The notes beneath the pieces are model-generated. The model saw nothing but the letters and a program-made list of their open reading frames with translations. It was not told where the DNA came from and ran no database searches. A DNA stretch of 64,000 nt from Allomyces macrogynus ATCC 38327 (lineage: Eukaryota > Blastocladiomycota > Blastocladiomycetes > Blastocladiales > Blastocladiaceae), in contig GG745359.1 in the NCBI GenBank assembly GCA_000151295.1, positions 336,505 to 400,504 on the forward strand, in the 5' to 3' direction. Each line of letters starts with the position of its first letter. Position 1 is the first letter of the stretch. Both the position numbers and the translations under genes were made by a program. Positions 20,282 to 30,140 of this stretch are shown piece by piece.

Positions 20282-21749
20282 GTAATTGCCGCGGTTGATG
20301 GTTGAAACTTGTAAAATCTGGCCAATTTTGCAGTTTGAGGCAACGATAATATTCAACAGAGGTGTCCAAATGCAATCACAAGTTGCGTGGTCACGCCAAA
20401 TTTGCGCCATGGGGCCTCTGCGCCCCGCTCACTCGACGCATGCATGAGCAAGCTGCAAAGACAAACGACGAGGCGTGCCGAAACGTGCGCCACGCTCGCC
20501 ACGCTTTCTGGCCGAGAAACAATGAAATGAAAAATGTCATGTTGTGCAACACCAACGTTTAACGCTGGTGGATTCGTTCTCGAGGGTCCTCAAACTCAAC
20601 GCAACGGCATGGGCCACGCGCGTGCGAATGCAGGCACGCCTGTTTTCATCCGTGTATTAGGCGGCGTCCGCCGCGTGCACGTTGTCGGTTGTTTTGACGA
20701 CGTCCGCTGCCGCGGGGGACAGCGCCGCCAATGTGGACGCCTTGCTGCGGCCTCGCCACTCGAGTCCGCCTCCTTGTCGAGGTGCCCGCTGCCATTCACG
20801 ACAAAGGCGCGCTGGCCGGCCGATTGGTCCAGTCCCAACTCCACGCTTTCGGTCGGCGTCCCCATAGACCCAGGAAGCAATTTTGTACTCGACCATCAAG
20901 TTCATTGCGGTTCACGCCCGTCTACCTGCTCCAACCCTCTTGGCACGAGCCCATCGTCGTGGACCACGGACAGGATCGAAATCCCCGCTCATTATCCGCG
21001 CTGCTGTCCCCGCCGCTGTACCTGCTCAGCTCATTGACGCGGCCCCGCTCTCCACCGCGCGCGCATCGTCTTGACTTCGACGCGATTCGTGGCACCTCGC
21101 CGAACAATTGTCCAAGGGCTGCGCAATCGGCCTGTCGACAGATCTGGTCTAGCAAGCAGCAAGCTCTCGTCGATTGCGGTTCACCGCGGTTCACCACCAA
21201 CCCATCAACCCCCGTGCCCTCGCGGCCAAACGTTCTGGCTTTTCGCGTCACGGTCCATTTGGCGTGTTTGCGCGCGACACCGTTGGGCTAGACTCTCGAC
21301 CCTCGCCACCTTGCGTTTGCATTTCTCGGCCCCGTTCGTTGGGCGCAGGCCTGGTTCAGAGCCCCGGACGCGCGCGACTCTCGACGATTTTGATTCCGTC
21401 TCTCTCCAGCATTGCCACCAACAGCGGTGGTACGTCCCTTTTATTAATCATGATTTCGGCGCGGCGAGTCGTGGTGGAGCGGACGCTGTGGCAAACTTCA
21501 TCACAGCTATGTTTGCTTGTGTCAAGATGCGGCACTCCCACCATGAAATCTGATCACGTCCCGCTCTCCTCTGCCGCGTTTTATCATTCTAGAATCAGGT
21601 CCTCTGTAAACCGATCGCGCTCCGGCTACGCCAGTCTCACCCACGACCAACCTGACGCTTACAGTCGCGGCCTGTCATTCCGTTCGCCGTCCACACTTTC
21701 CGACCGCCCTTCGCGTTTTGCAACTTCGCGAGACCAGACTCTGCCGACC
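20282..21749. other. Long intergenic region, no secure gene
   Basis: 1.47 kb. On the minus strand two overlapping frames at 20657-20905 carry protein-like, GC3-rich stretches (VELGLDQSAGQRAFVVNGSG in one; ASTLAALSPAAADVVKTTDN in the other), but they are not joined by any splice signal I can find, and the plus strand is also open there. Could be a gene remnant. The stretch 21300-21700 has CpG-poorer, promoter-like sequence before the first chitin deacetylase. Confidence 0.35.
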
Positions 21750-23183
21750 ATGATTGCGCTGCCGTCTCGACAGCCGGATCGCACGAGGCGCGGGGCTCGG
21801 CGCGTGGTACAGCCCTACTGGCTTTCAGCGTGCGTGCTCGTTGCCGTGCTCTTGGCCGTCGCGCGGACCGCCACGGCGTTTGCTCCGTACGTGGTCTCTC
21901 GTCCTTTGTACTCGGGTGGAGAGATATTTTACACGCATGCTGACGACGATCATGTATTTTTTTCGCTCGCTCGCGGTCAAACAGGCTCGACAAGTGGTGT
22001 TTTGTCCCGACCGGGTGCACCCTCCCACCACGCGACCTCGTCAACAAGACGGAGGCGCTGCAAACGGCCATGTTCGGCAAGGACGCGGGCAAGTGCGGTG
22101 ACGGGATTTGCAACGTGGTTGCAGGCGAAACATGCCACTCGTGCCCGGACGACTGTGGTAAATGCGCGATCTCGCAGCCGTTCACCAAGTGCAAGAACCC
22201 AAACCATTTCGCGATCACGTTTGACGACGGCCCGTCGCCGCTGACGGAGAACCTCGTCAAGACGCTCAATGCGGCCGGGGTCAAGGCCACGTTCTTCCTG
22301 ATTGGCAATAACGCGGCCAAGCACCCGGAGCTCTGGAAGGCTGTCAAGCTCGCGTACGATTCGGGGCACGACATTGGCACGCACACTTACTCGCACCGGT
22401 CGCTCGGGTCGTCCGGCCGGATCGATATCAACCCGGCGGTCAAGAAGGCCATGACAGTCGAGGAAGTGCGCACCGAGCTGCTCATGAGCGACTTGGTCGT
22501 CGAGGCGGCGATTGGCCGGCGCCCACGGTTCGTGCGCCTGCCGTACCTCGAGTGGCAGCCGCTTTCGGTTCAGGCCATGGACACGTACGGTTATATTCCG
22601 ATCAACAGTACGTTACTTTCCCTTTCTGTTTCGTCGACACGATTTTTGCGGCCGAAACTAACGGCGCTTTTGCCCATTAGTCAACGTCGATTCGAACGAC
22701 TGGCGTTTGCAGGGCCCCGCCGCCAAGCCCGAGACGGTCGTTGCGCAGTTCACGAAGGCATTCGAGGACGCGAAAAAGTGGGACAAGTCGTTCATTTCGC
22801 TGCAGCACGACACGCTCGCGCACTCGACGGCCGCCGAGGCCGATATCATCAAATTCCTCAAGACGCAGAACGTCGAGTTTGTCCCGATGCGCACGTGCCT
22901 CGGCCTCGACCCGTACCGCGCGCCCAACGCCAACCCGTTCCTCAACGACCGCTTCTCCAAGCTGCCAATCATTGGTGGCGGCAACTCGACGTCGACCAAC
23001 TCGACCGACTCGAGCGTGGTGCCCGACGTGTCCTCCTCGAGCTCGAGTTCGGGTGGGTCGGTGCAATCGGACAAGCCGGCGGGGCAGAACCTGCAGTCGA
23101 GCGCACCGGCACGCACCACGCTGCGGGCCGATGCGGTCATGCTGCTGGTTGCGGCGCTCGTGGTCGCCATGGTGGCTTTGTAG
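21750..23183 (+). CDS. Chitin deacetylase 1 (CE4), probably GPI-anchored
   Basis: Exons 21750-21907, 21985-22607, 22681-23183; 427 aa. Removes N-acetyl groups from chitin at the cell wall. Signal peptide (LSACVLVAVLLAVARTATA), then a Cys-rich module (WCFVPTGC, CGDGICNVVAGETCHSC). CE4/NodB motifs: TFDDGPSP (motif 1, catalytic base and zinc Asp), HDIGTHTYSH (zinc His pair), RPRFVRLPY (motif 3), DSNDW (motif 4) and LQHD (motif 5). Ser/Gly/Asp-rich C-terminus, then a terminal hydrophobic stretch (VMLLVAALVVAMVAL) typical of a GPI signal. The first donor (GTACTC at 21908) is chosen to match phase 2 of the paralogues; it is the least certain boundary. First of three tandem copies. Confidence 0.9.
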
Positions 23184-24369
23184 GGCGATGGTGGCTCACC
23201 GATCGGTGTCCTGTCGCCGTTGACCGTCGTTGTTTGCAGGCTGCGCGATTCGACTGGCTATTTTTGCCCCCTTGCACCCATTTTGGCGCAAGTCTGCACA
23301 TTGCTTTTTTTCCTCATCATTTATTTTCCATCGTTTTCTTTTTTGACCAGCTGGCTCTTACTTCAAGAGCCAGGAATAGACGTCGCGTATCGACGGTATG
23401 ACGACGGAACAATGTACGACATATTTCTTCTCATACAGTAGCAGCTCGTTTTGTATTGTCTTGAGCCGACTGCGATTGAGTTGAATGGTGTGTTGCGTTG
23501 GCGGGTCGTGGTGAATAACAGCGGACCTTGTCACTATTCACCACCATGCGCACATCAACGGCCGTTTCAGCTCACGAGCAATTTAATCAGCGTTCCAGAT
23601 GCTGTTAATCTCGGCGCCCTATAGTCTTCAGAAGCGGTGGCAACGCTTTCTTTATCCCTCAAGCGAGCATGCGGTAGACCGGATCGCCTGCGCACCGCTG
23701 GCCCCAGCGTACTTCAGTTGACGACTCAAGGCAAAACCGTTGCTGAGGGCAAAGACAGAAGTATAAAGCGAGGGCAAAGCTTGAGACCTTTGTCAGAAAG
23801 TATCAGAGCATGGTTGGCAGCACAAGATCGTGATGCTTCCAGAACACGTTGCACGAGCGCGGCTTTGAACGCCGCTTGAGGTGAACTGCCACACAGAGTG
23901 AGCGGCACAACAAGGTCGGCTTGGCGCTTGGTTGACAAGACCACTGATCACGATTCGTGTTCGTTTTGGCCGACGTCCACCTCGCCCCGACTTGCTCCCT
24001 TCACATCGACACCAACGTCGATGTGTGCGGTAAAAAAATTCTGGTTGGGGGAGGGCGCGCGCGCAACGGCCTCGCGCTGAACAACCCGGCAGCCGTTCCG
24101 CTCTTGACGAGCTCGCGCCGTCTACGTATATAAATGGGGGCCCAGCCCTTGGCGCGCTCAACCACCGATCCCGTCCTCGTACTGTCGCGCCGCGGTTCTA
24201 GAAGTGGCCGCCGATCCTCCTCGGCCGCTCTCCCACGCTCTCAACCGAGGACCTGTTCACGATTACGAAGTGACACGTCTTGACAACGCCCCGCTGCTCC
24301 TCGCCAATAACAAACCAACAGCGCGTGCTGACCGAGTGGTGATCGCCCCGCAAGTACTTGGTCTCAACG
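23184..24369. other. Intergenic region upstream of chitin deacetylase 2
   Basis: 1.19 kb between tandem paralogues. AT-richer directly after the first gene (T-rich at 23300-23345). A TATA box lies at 24127. No coding sequence supported. Confidence 0.5.
24127..24134 (+). promoter_or_regulatory. TATA box upstream of chitin deacetylase 2
   Basis: TATATAAA in a GC-rich setting, followed by a G run (GGGGG). It lies 236 nt upstream of the ATG at 24370, implying a long leader or an unseen upstream exon. Candidate core promoter. Confidence 0.5.
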
Positions 24370-25775
24370 ATGTCGAACATGATTGCAACGTCACTGAGAC
24401 GCCTGGCCCGTGCTGGACACGCGATTCGGCCCACGACGCGTTTCACTTTGCTGGCGATGTGCGTCCTTGTCGCAGCGCTTTTGGCCCTGCGCGTACAGGC
24501 CGCCACCACATTTGCTCCGTACGTTGGCCACGGAAATAACGGGTGGAGAAGAAAGAGTATCCGCATGGAAACCTGTCATTGTATCCTCACATTCATTTTT
24601 CCGTTGCGACCAGGCTCGACGAGTGGTGTTTCGTGCCAGCAGGCTGCGTTCTCCCACCGCGCGACCTCGTCGCCAAGACCGAGCGGCTCCAAACGGCCAT
24701 GTTTGGCAAGAACGCCGGCACTTGCGGCGACGGGATTTGCAACGTGCTCGCAGGCGAGACGTGTCATTCATGCGCGGCCGACTGCGGCGCGTGCACGCTG
24801 TCGCAGCCGCTCACCAAGTGCAAGAACCCGAACCATTTCGCGCTCACTTTCGACGACGGCCCATCGCCGCTGACCGAAAACCTCGTCAAGATCTTGAACG
24901 CGGCCGGGGTCAAGGCCACGTTTTTTGTGATTGGGAACACGGCCGCCAAGCACCCGGAGTTGTGGAAGGCCATCAAGTTTGCGCACGACTCGGGCCACGA
25001 TATTGGCGCGCACATGTATTCGCATCGGTCACTTGGGCCGACGGGGCGGCTCGATGTCAACCCGGCGGTCAACAAGGCCATGACCGTCGAGGAAGTGCGC
25101 ACCGAGCTGGTCATGACGGATTTGGTCGTGCAGGCGATCATTGGTCGTCGTCCGCGGTTCTTGCGGCCCCCGTACCTCGAGTGGCAGCCCCTGTCGATGC
25201 AGGCCATGGATACGTATGGCTACGTTCCGATCAATGGTACTAGTCGCTTCATTTTCTACCCTGCTTGTTATCTCACCCCTTGGCGTCTGCTGACCGAATC
25301 GCTTTCCCCGCCCATAGTCAATGTCGATCCAAACGATTGGCAGACGCACGGCCTCATGGGAAAACCCGAGTCGGTCGTCACCAACCTCGTCAAAGCCTTT
25401 GAGACTGCGCGCAAGATGGACCAGTCGTTTATCGGTCTGCAGCACGACACGTTTGCGCACTCGATTGACGCGGTCCCGGCCATCATCCAGTTTTTGAAGG
25501 CGCAAAATGTCGAGCTCGTCCCGATGCGCACGTGCCTGGGGCTCGATCCGTACCGTGCGCCCAAGGCCAACCCGTTCCTCCATGACCGGTTCACCAAGAT
25601 GCCGATTTACGAGGCAGGTGCGATTGAAATGGTGCGGAGCTCGGGCGAGTCGATCGAGACCGACGACTTTGACGGGCAAAGCCTAAAGTCGAGCGCGCCG
25701 GTTCGGGTCGCGACCAGGGTGGAGATGGTGGCACTGGTCGTCACCGTCGTGTTCGGCATGGCGGTGGGCCTGTAA
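24370..25775 (+). CDS. Chitin deacetylase 2 (CE4), tandem paralogue
   Basis: Exons 24370-24542, 24614-25236, 25318-25775; 417 aa. Same order as copy 1: signal anchor (MCVLVAALLALRVQAATT), Cys-rich module (WCFVPAGC, CGDGICNVLAGETCHSC), NodB motifs TFDDGPSP, HDIGAHMYSH, RPRFLRPPY, DPNDW and LQHD. Exon 2 is 623 nt in both copies and intron phases are identical, which shows recent duplication. The C-terminus is hydrophobic (MVALVVTVVFGMAVGL), again compatible with GPI addition. In the zinc motif the second residue of the HTYSH block is Met (HMYSH), leaving both His in place. Donor GTGGAG at 24543 is inferred from phase. Confidence 0.9.
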
Positions 25776-26307
25776 GGGCGAAAACGTTTGCTGTTGGACC
25801 TGTCGTTGCTCCTCACACTGTCGCGCATACCATCTTTCCATATTGTTGCTACCCTTGCTCCGCAACCATTGTCCAATGTCCGCTGTTGCATATTGTGGTA
25901 ATCCACGTTGCAGCAATTGCAACTCCAATCTCAACCGATCTCAATCCGTTTTTTTGTGTATGAGCGTGTCCCAACCATGTTCGTCGCGCTCTGGGTAATG
26001 CATTTTCGTACTTACATCCAGCTCATACCTTCATGGCTCTCAGCTCAGAATCCAGGCTCACACATTCCGCCAGGCACCCTTGGAGGATGCGTCCTGGTGG
26101 TGTACGGATGACACGCGGCAGCTCCACGACATGGCGCTGACAGGTCGATGCGGTCAAGACTGGACGGTGTGCCATTGTCTCGGCACCAAAACCGGCCAGT
26201 TGTGTGAACATCGTGCATCCGTTCCCAAGCAGCAAAACGCGATGCGCGCGTCCCTCAAAAGGACAACGTATGACCCAACTCTCTCGCTCTCACAAACCGC
26301 TCCGACC
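25776..26307. other. Intergenic spacer between chitin deacetylases 2 and 3
   Basis: About 0.53 kb, lower GC than the genes, with no domain-bearing frame. Holds terminator and promoter of the flanking paralogues. Confidence 0.5.
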
Positions 26308-27585
26308 ATGGCTTGGGTACCAACCATGAGCTCGTCACTGCTGTTGCCTGTGGTCTGGTCCTTGCTTGTGCTGCTGGGCGCGATTATGATCAGGATCCCG
26401 CTCATAGATGCTGCTCTGCTCCCGTAAGTTGCTGGTGCTCTCTTTGCAGGTGGACGGGAACATCAAATTGTTCTCCGGGCTAACCCGGGCGTCTTTATTG
26501 GAATAAGTTTGGGAAAATGGTGCTACGTTCCACCCGCATGTGTCACTCCGCCCACAGATTACGTCCAGGCGACCATGGCACTCGAAGACGCCATGTTTGG
26601 CCGCGTCGGCAACAACTGCGGCGACGGAATCTGCAACGTGACGTGCGGCATCTGCCCGACTGACTGCGGTACGTGTACGATCGCGCGTCCCATCACCAAG
26701 TGCAAGCACCCGAACCATTTCGCGCTCACGTTCGACGACGGCCCATCGACGCTGACCGAGTCGCTCGTGCACAAGCTTAACGCGGCGGGCGTACAGGCCA
26801 CAGTTTTTATTGTCGGGAATACGGCCGCGGCGCACCCGGAACGGTGGCGCGCGATCAAGCTCGCGTACGAGTCGGGCCATGATATTGGCGCGCACACGTA
26901 TTCACACCGGTCCATGGGGCCGTCGGGTCGGATTGATGTGAACCCGAACATCACGTGGCCGATGACCGTCGACGAGATGCGCGCCGAGTTGGTCATGACG
27001 GACGTATTGGTCGAGGCGGTGCTGGGCGTGCGGCCGCGGCTCGTGCGGCTGCCATACCTCGAGTGGTCGGCGCAGGCGATCCAGGCGTTGGACACGTACG
27101 GGTACTTTCCTGTCAATAGTGCGTATCAGCGCCATGATTTCTTCTGTCGGTTGATGGGTGCGGGTGCACTCACGATCCCCGCCGCGCGCGCCGTGCCAGT
27201 CAATGTCGACTCGTACGACTGGCGGCTTCAAGACCCCGAGGCCACGCCCGAGGCCGTCCTGGCGCAGTTCATCAAGGCGTTTGAGCGCGCCAAGTCCGCC
27301 GGATCGTGGATCTCGCTGAAGCACGACACGCAGCCGCACTCGGTTGCGGCGGTCCCAACCATCATCGACTACCTCAAGACGCAGAAGGTGGAGCTGGTGC
27401 GCACGTGTCTCGGGCTCGATCCGTATCGCGCGCCAGGCGCAAACCCGTTCCTCAACGACCGGATCGGCAACAAGGTGGCCGTTGAAGTGAGTCGCGGGAG
27501 GCCTGCCAGGTGGTTCGGTCGGCGTGTTGAGGCTCCCAGAGCACTCAGTTGTGCAGACGACGCGTGCCAAGGTTTGATGACTTGA
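26308..27585 (+). CDS. Chitin deacetylase 3 (CE4), divergent third paralogue
   Basis: Exons 26308-26423, 26508-27118, 27200-27585; 370 aa. N-terminal hydrophobic segment (LLLPVVWSLLVLLGAIMI) differs from copies 1 and 2. Cys-rich module WCYVPPAC and CGDGICNVTCGICPTDC is shortened. NodB motifs kept: TFDDGPST, HDIGAHTYSH, RPRLVRLPY, DSYDW and LKHD. The intron phases match the other copies; the second intron (81 nt) is in frame. Unlike its neighbours there is no Ser-rich stalk or terminal hydrophobic GPI signal; it ends in a basic, Cys-containing tail. A GTGAGT donor at 27487 could lead to an unseen last exon, so the C-terminus is uncertain. Confidence 0.85.
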
Positions 27586-27803
27586 TTTTCATCGGTTTGG
27601 GGTGTGGAACGACGGGTGGATCCAGGCGTATTGGAAAATGGAAATGGTTTGTATCGGAGGATGCATTCTACGATGGACAGCATTAATAGGCTGCATAAAG
27701 GAGAGTTCGATGAATAAGTCAATGTGCTTCATTCGAGTTATGCTTGCCCGACTTGGCGGCCGCACCAGCGCGCTCTGGCACCGGCGCCGGTGAAGCTGGT
27801 CCA

Positions 27804-28301
27804 CTACTGCTGGTCAATCGCCGCCAGTTCGTCCGGAAACGCAGCGAGCAACTGGTCCTCGAGCGCCGACCGAAACCGTCCGGCCGCAACGACCTTGCCG
27901 TTCGTAAACTGATTCTCGGCCGCCAAACTCTCGAGGTAGTTTTGCGTGACGCGCGCCGGGTTCGCGCCCGCATCAACGGCATCCACGACCGCTTTCGGGA
28001 CCCACACGTCCATCAAGTGGTCGCGCGCGTACTCGTCGAGATCAGCGAGCTGCTGCGCGTACGACGCGAGCGTGTCGGCCAATTTCGCGTCGGATGCGTC
28101 GCCATAGTGCGTCGTGACGCGCGCCATGTCGGTAAGCGTGGTCAAGAGCGAGTGCACGGCCGCGGCGGCAGGCGCTACGGCCGCACGGTCGGGCTCAGTG
28201 AACGGGACCGAGGCCGTGCGCGAGAGCGGCGGCGGGGCGCGTGATGATGGTGCCGAGGAAGATGAGGCCGCGGAGGTTGGTCGTGGTGGTGGTGCCGACA
28301 T
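27804..28301 (-). CDS. MED10: Mediator complex subunit 10
   Basis: Single exon, 165 aa from ATG 28301. MED10 (Nut2 in yeast) is a middle-module subunit of Mediator, linking activators to RNA polymerase II. N-terminal Ala/Ser/Pro-rich tail, then helical MED10 core: LLTTLTDMARVTTHYGD, QLADLDEYARDHLMDVWVP and VDAVDAGANPARVTQNYLE, ending EDQLLAAFPDELAAID. The VP...VD.GANP block followed by the terminal FP.E is characteristic of the family. Longer than yeast Nut2 only in the N-terminal tail. Divergent from SPC3 with 436 nt between starts, so the two may share a promoter. Confidence 0.9.
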   Translation of the reverse strand: MSAPPPRPTSAASSSSAPSSRAPPPLSRTASVPFTEPDRAAVAPAAAAVHSLLTTLTDMARVTTHYGDASDAKLADTLASYAQQLADLDEYARDHLMDVWVPKAVVDAVDAGANPARVTQNYLESLAAENQFTNGKVVAAGRFRSALEDQLLAAFPDELAAIDQQ

Positions 28302-28737
28302 GATGGTTGCGATCGGTGTAAGGGTCCAACCAGTCGGGATCCGGGATCCGGAGATGGCAAGCGTGCGCGCGAGCAAATGAAAGCAGAGAGTCGCGCGTGC
28401 TCGTGAGGATCAAGCTCGCGGTTGACGGGAAGCGTGAAGTGACCGACGACAAGACGTGAACAAGAAATGGGACTTTGCGGTGGACTGGACACGTGATGCA
28501 GCGTGGGTCGCGACACGACCAAGTCGCCACACCTTCAACCCCCTCTTTTCCATTCTTCTGATTCTAGGACTGGCCACCACGGAAACCACGACGACGACGG
28601 CGAGCACGACGGTGGCAGCAACAAACAGCACTTGCGGCACTTGCACGGGACCGGCGCCCGCGGGAACACTGCACCAACTGCCGACTGCCAACATTTTTGA
28701 CAAGTAGCCCTGCACCAACCACATCTCAACGACCACG
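28302..28737. other. Bidirectional promoter region of MED10 and SPC3
   Basis: 436 nt between divergent starts. An 83-codon GTG-initiated plus frame (28456-28707, Thr-rich) is open but has no ATG and no family signal; it is best treated as leader sequence. ACG/GAC repeats at 28583-28616. Confidence 0.5.
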
Positions 28738-29415
28738 ATGCACAGCCTGTGGTCACGCGTCAATACCGTCTTTGGGTTCGCGACGTCGGTCCTGCTCGCG
28801 CTGGCCGCGGCCATTGCGCTCACGTCCACCTGGGAGCTGCTGACCCCGACGCACGTCCCCGCCGTGGGCCCTGCCGGCACCATGGACCCGTACGGGAACG
28901 TGCTCGCACCGCTCGCACTAAGCCTCAACGTCTCGTCGGCCACGCTGATCCGCGGATCGCGCGCCGCGCAGTACAAGTACCAGACCTACTTTCACGCGCC
29001 GGCTGTCTTTGTGGCCCTGCAATTCGACGCGACCGCCGACCTGCGTGCGCTCTTCCAGTGGAACACCAAGCAGGTCTACGCCGTGGTCACGGTCGCCTAC
29101 CAGGCACCCGGGTTCCCGACCAACAAGATCACCGTCTGGGACACGATCATCACCAACGTCGACGACGCAAGGCTCATGGTCGTGAATGCCGAGAACAAGT
29201 ATGCGATCACCGACGTGCAGTACCGCGACGCAGCACGGTTCAATGGGCTCCCGATCACGGCGCGGCTCGAGTGGTGTGTGCACACGTATGTCGGCGCGAC
29301 GCGGTGCGCAGCGATGCCCGACGAGCTCGCGGCCAAGTTTACGCTCCCGGCAAATGTGGGCGAGCGAGTGAGCTACCGCGGCGACCGGGGAGGAGCAGGC
29401 GCCAACGGGGCATGA
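28738..29415 (+). CDS. SPC3: Signal peptidase complex subunit 3
   Basis: Single exon, 225 aa. Essential ER membrane subunit that positions the Sec11 catalytic subunit in signal peptide cleavage. Starts MHSLWSRVNTVFGFATSV, the typical N-terminal cytosolic stub and single membrane anchor (LLALAAAIALTS), followed by the lumenal beta domain: QFDATADLRALFQWNTKQVY, NKITVWDTII, DARLMVVNAENKY and a late LEWCVHTYVG segment. Family hallmarks are the D.TADL..LF.WN.KQ block and VWD.I. The C-terminal tail is longer and Gly-rich compared with yeast. Divergently arranged with MED10. Confidence 0.95.
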   Translation: MHSLWSRVNTVFGFATSVLLALAAAIALTSTWELLTPTHVPAVGPAGTMDPYGNVLAPLALSLNVSSATLIRGSRAAQYKYQTYFHAPAVFVALQFDATADLRALFQWNTKQVYAVVTVAYQAPGFPTNKITVWDTIITNVDDARLMVVNAENKYAITDVQYRDAARFNGLPITARLEWCVHTYVGATRCAAMPDELAAKFTLPANVGERVSYRGDRGGAGANGA

Positions 29416-30140
29416 TGGTTGTGGAAAGATATGGAGTGCATGTGCAACCTTTTACCGCGAGGTGGTGGATTTGGTGGCGAGCGCCGTCTCGCATTTTCGC
29501 AACTCCAGTTTTGGTCGCCGAAAAATCTATGGAGGGTGATACGCCAGCGACAGCTGTGAACATTATTATCTGTGGTCGCCGCGTTTGAACCTCACGGCCT
29601 CGGTCATCAAAACCGGGTGGAGAAACATTTTCTATTGCAGGTCATCTTTCATTGTTGCTGAACGGCACTCACAACGTCCACCATCAGATTTGACCGAACA
29701 CGATGAGAAGAAGACGAGCTTCTTCACAGTCTCGTTGAACCAAAGAGCTGGTTCATGGTCGCGCTGAAATACATCAGCGACCATCCTGGCCCATATTATT
29801 CAAACCGGACAGATTTCTGCCACACCCCTGAGCGAACTAATCCTTGGAGAGGGATGTGACGCGGCCATTGCTTCGTCTACATTACGTTGTTTGAGCGCAA
29901 TAACGTTCTCAAGACTCAAAGTGACATCTCTAGAGACACAGCTACATGTCAAGCATGATGGAAAGTATCAGCGGCGGCCTGAAGGGACATTTCAATTATG
30001 CCCATCTGTTGCTGGTCATGTTTGCGATTGCGGAAGCTTCTGGCAGCGTGCCTCTCACGCTTTTCACAATCCGAGCTGTTGCTCAAGCGTATCAGCGGTC
30101 AAAGCAATGGACAAACCAGTCACTTTTTCAGTCTCTCGGC
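29416..30140. other. Convergent intergenic region, no gene seen
   Basis: About 0.7 kb between the 3' ends of SPC3 (+) and the RPGRIP1L-like gene (-). Lower GC, AT-rich stretches, no supported ORF. Confidence 0.5.

Noticed and set aside
20534..21291. Plus-strand ORFs of 160-190 codons upstream of chitin deacetylase 1
   Set aside because: No family signal, Ser/Pro/Arg-rich, and competing frames on the other strand.
28456..28707. 83-codon plus frame between MED10 and SPC3
   Set aside because: Begins with GTG, has no ATG, and lies in the leader of SPC3.
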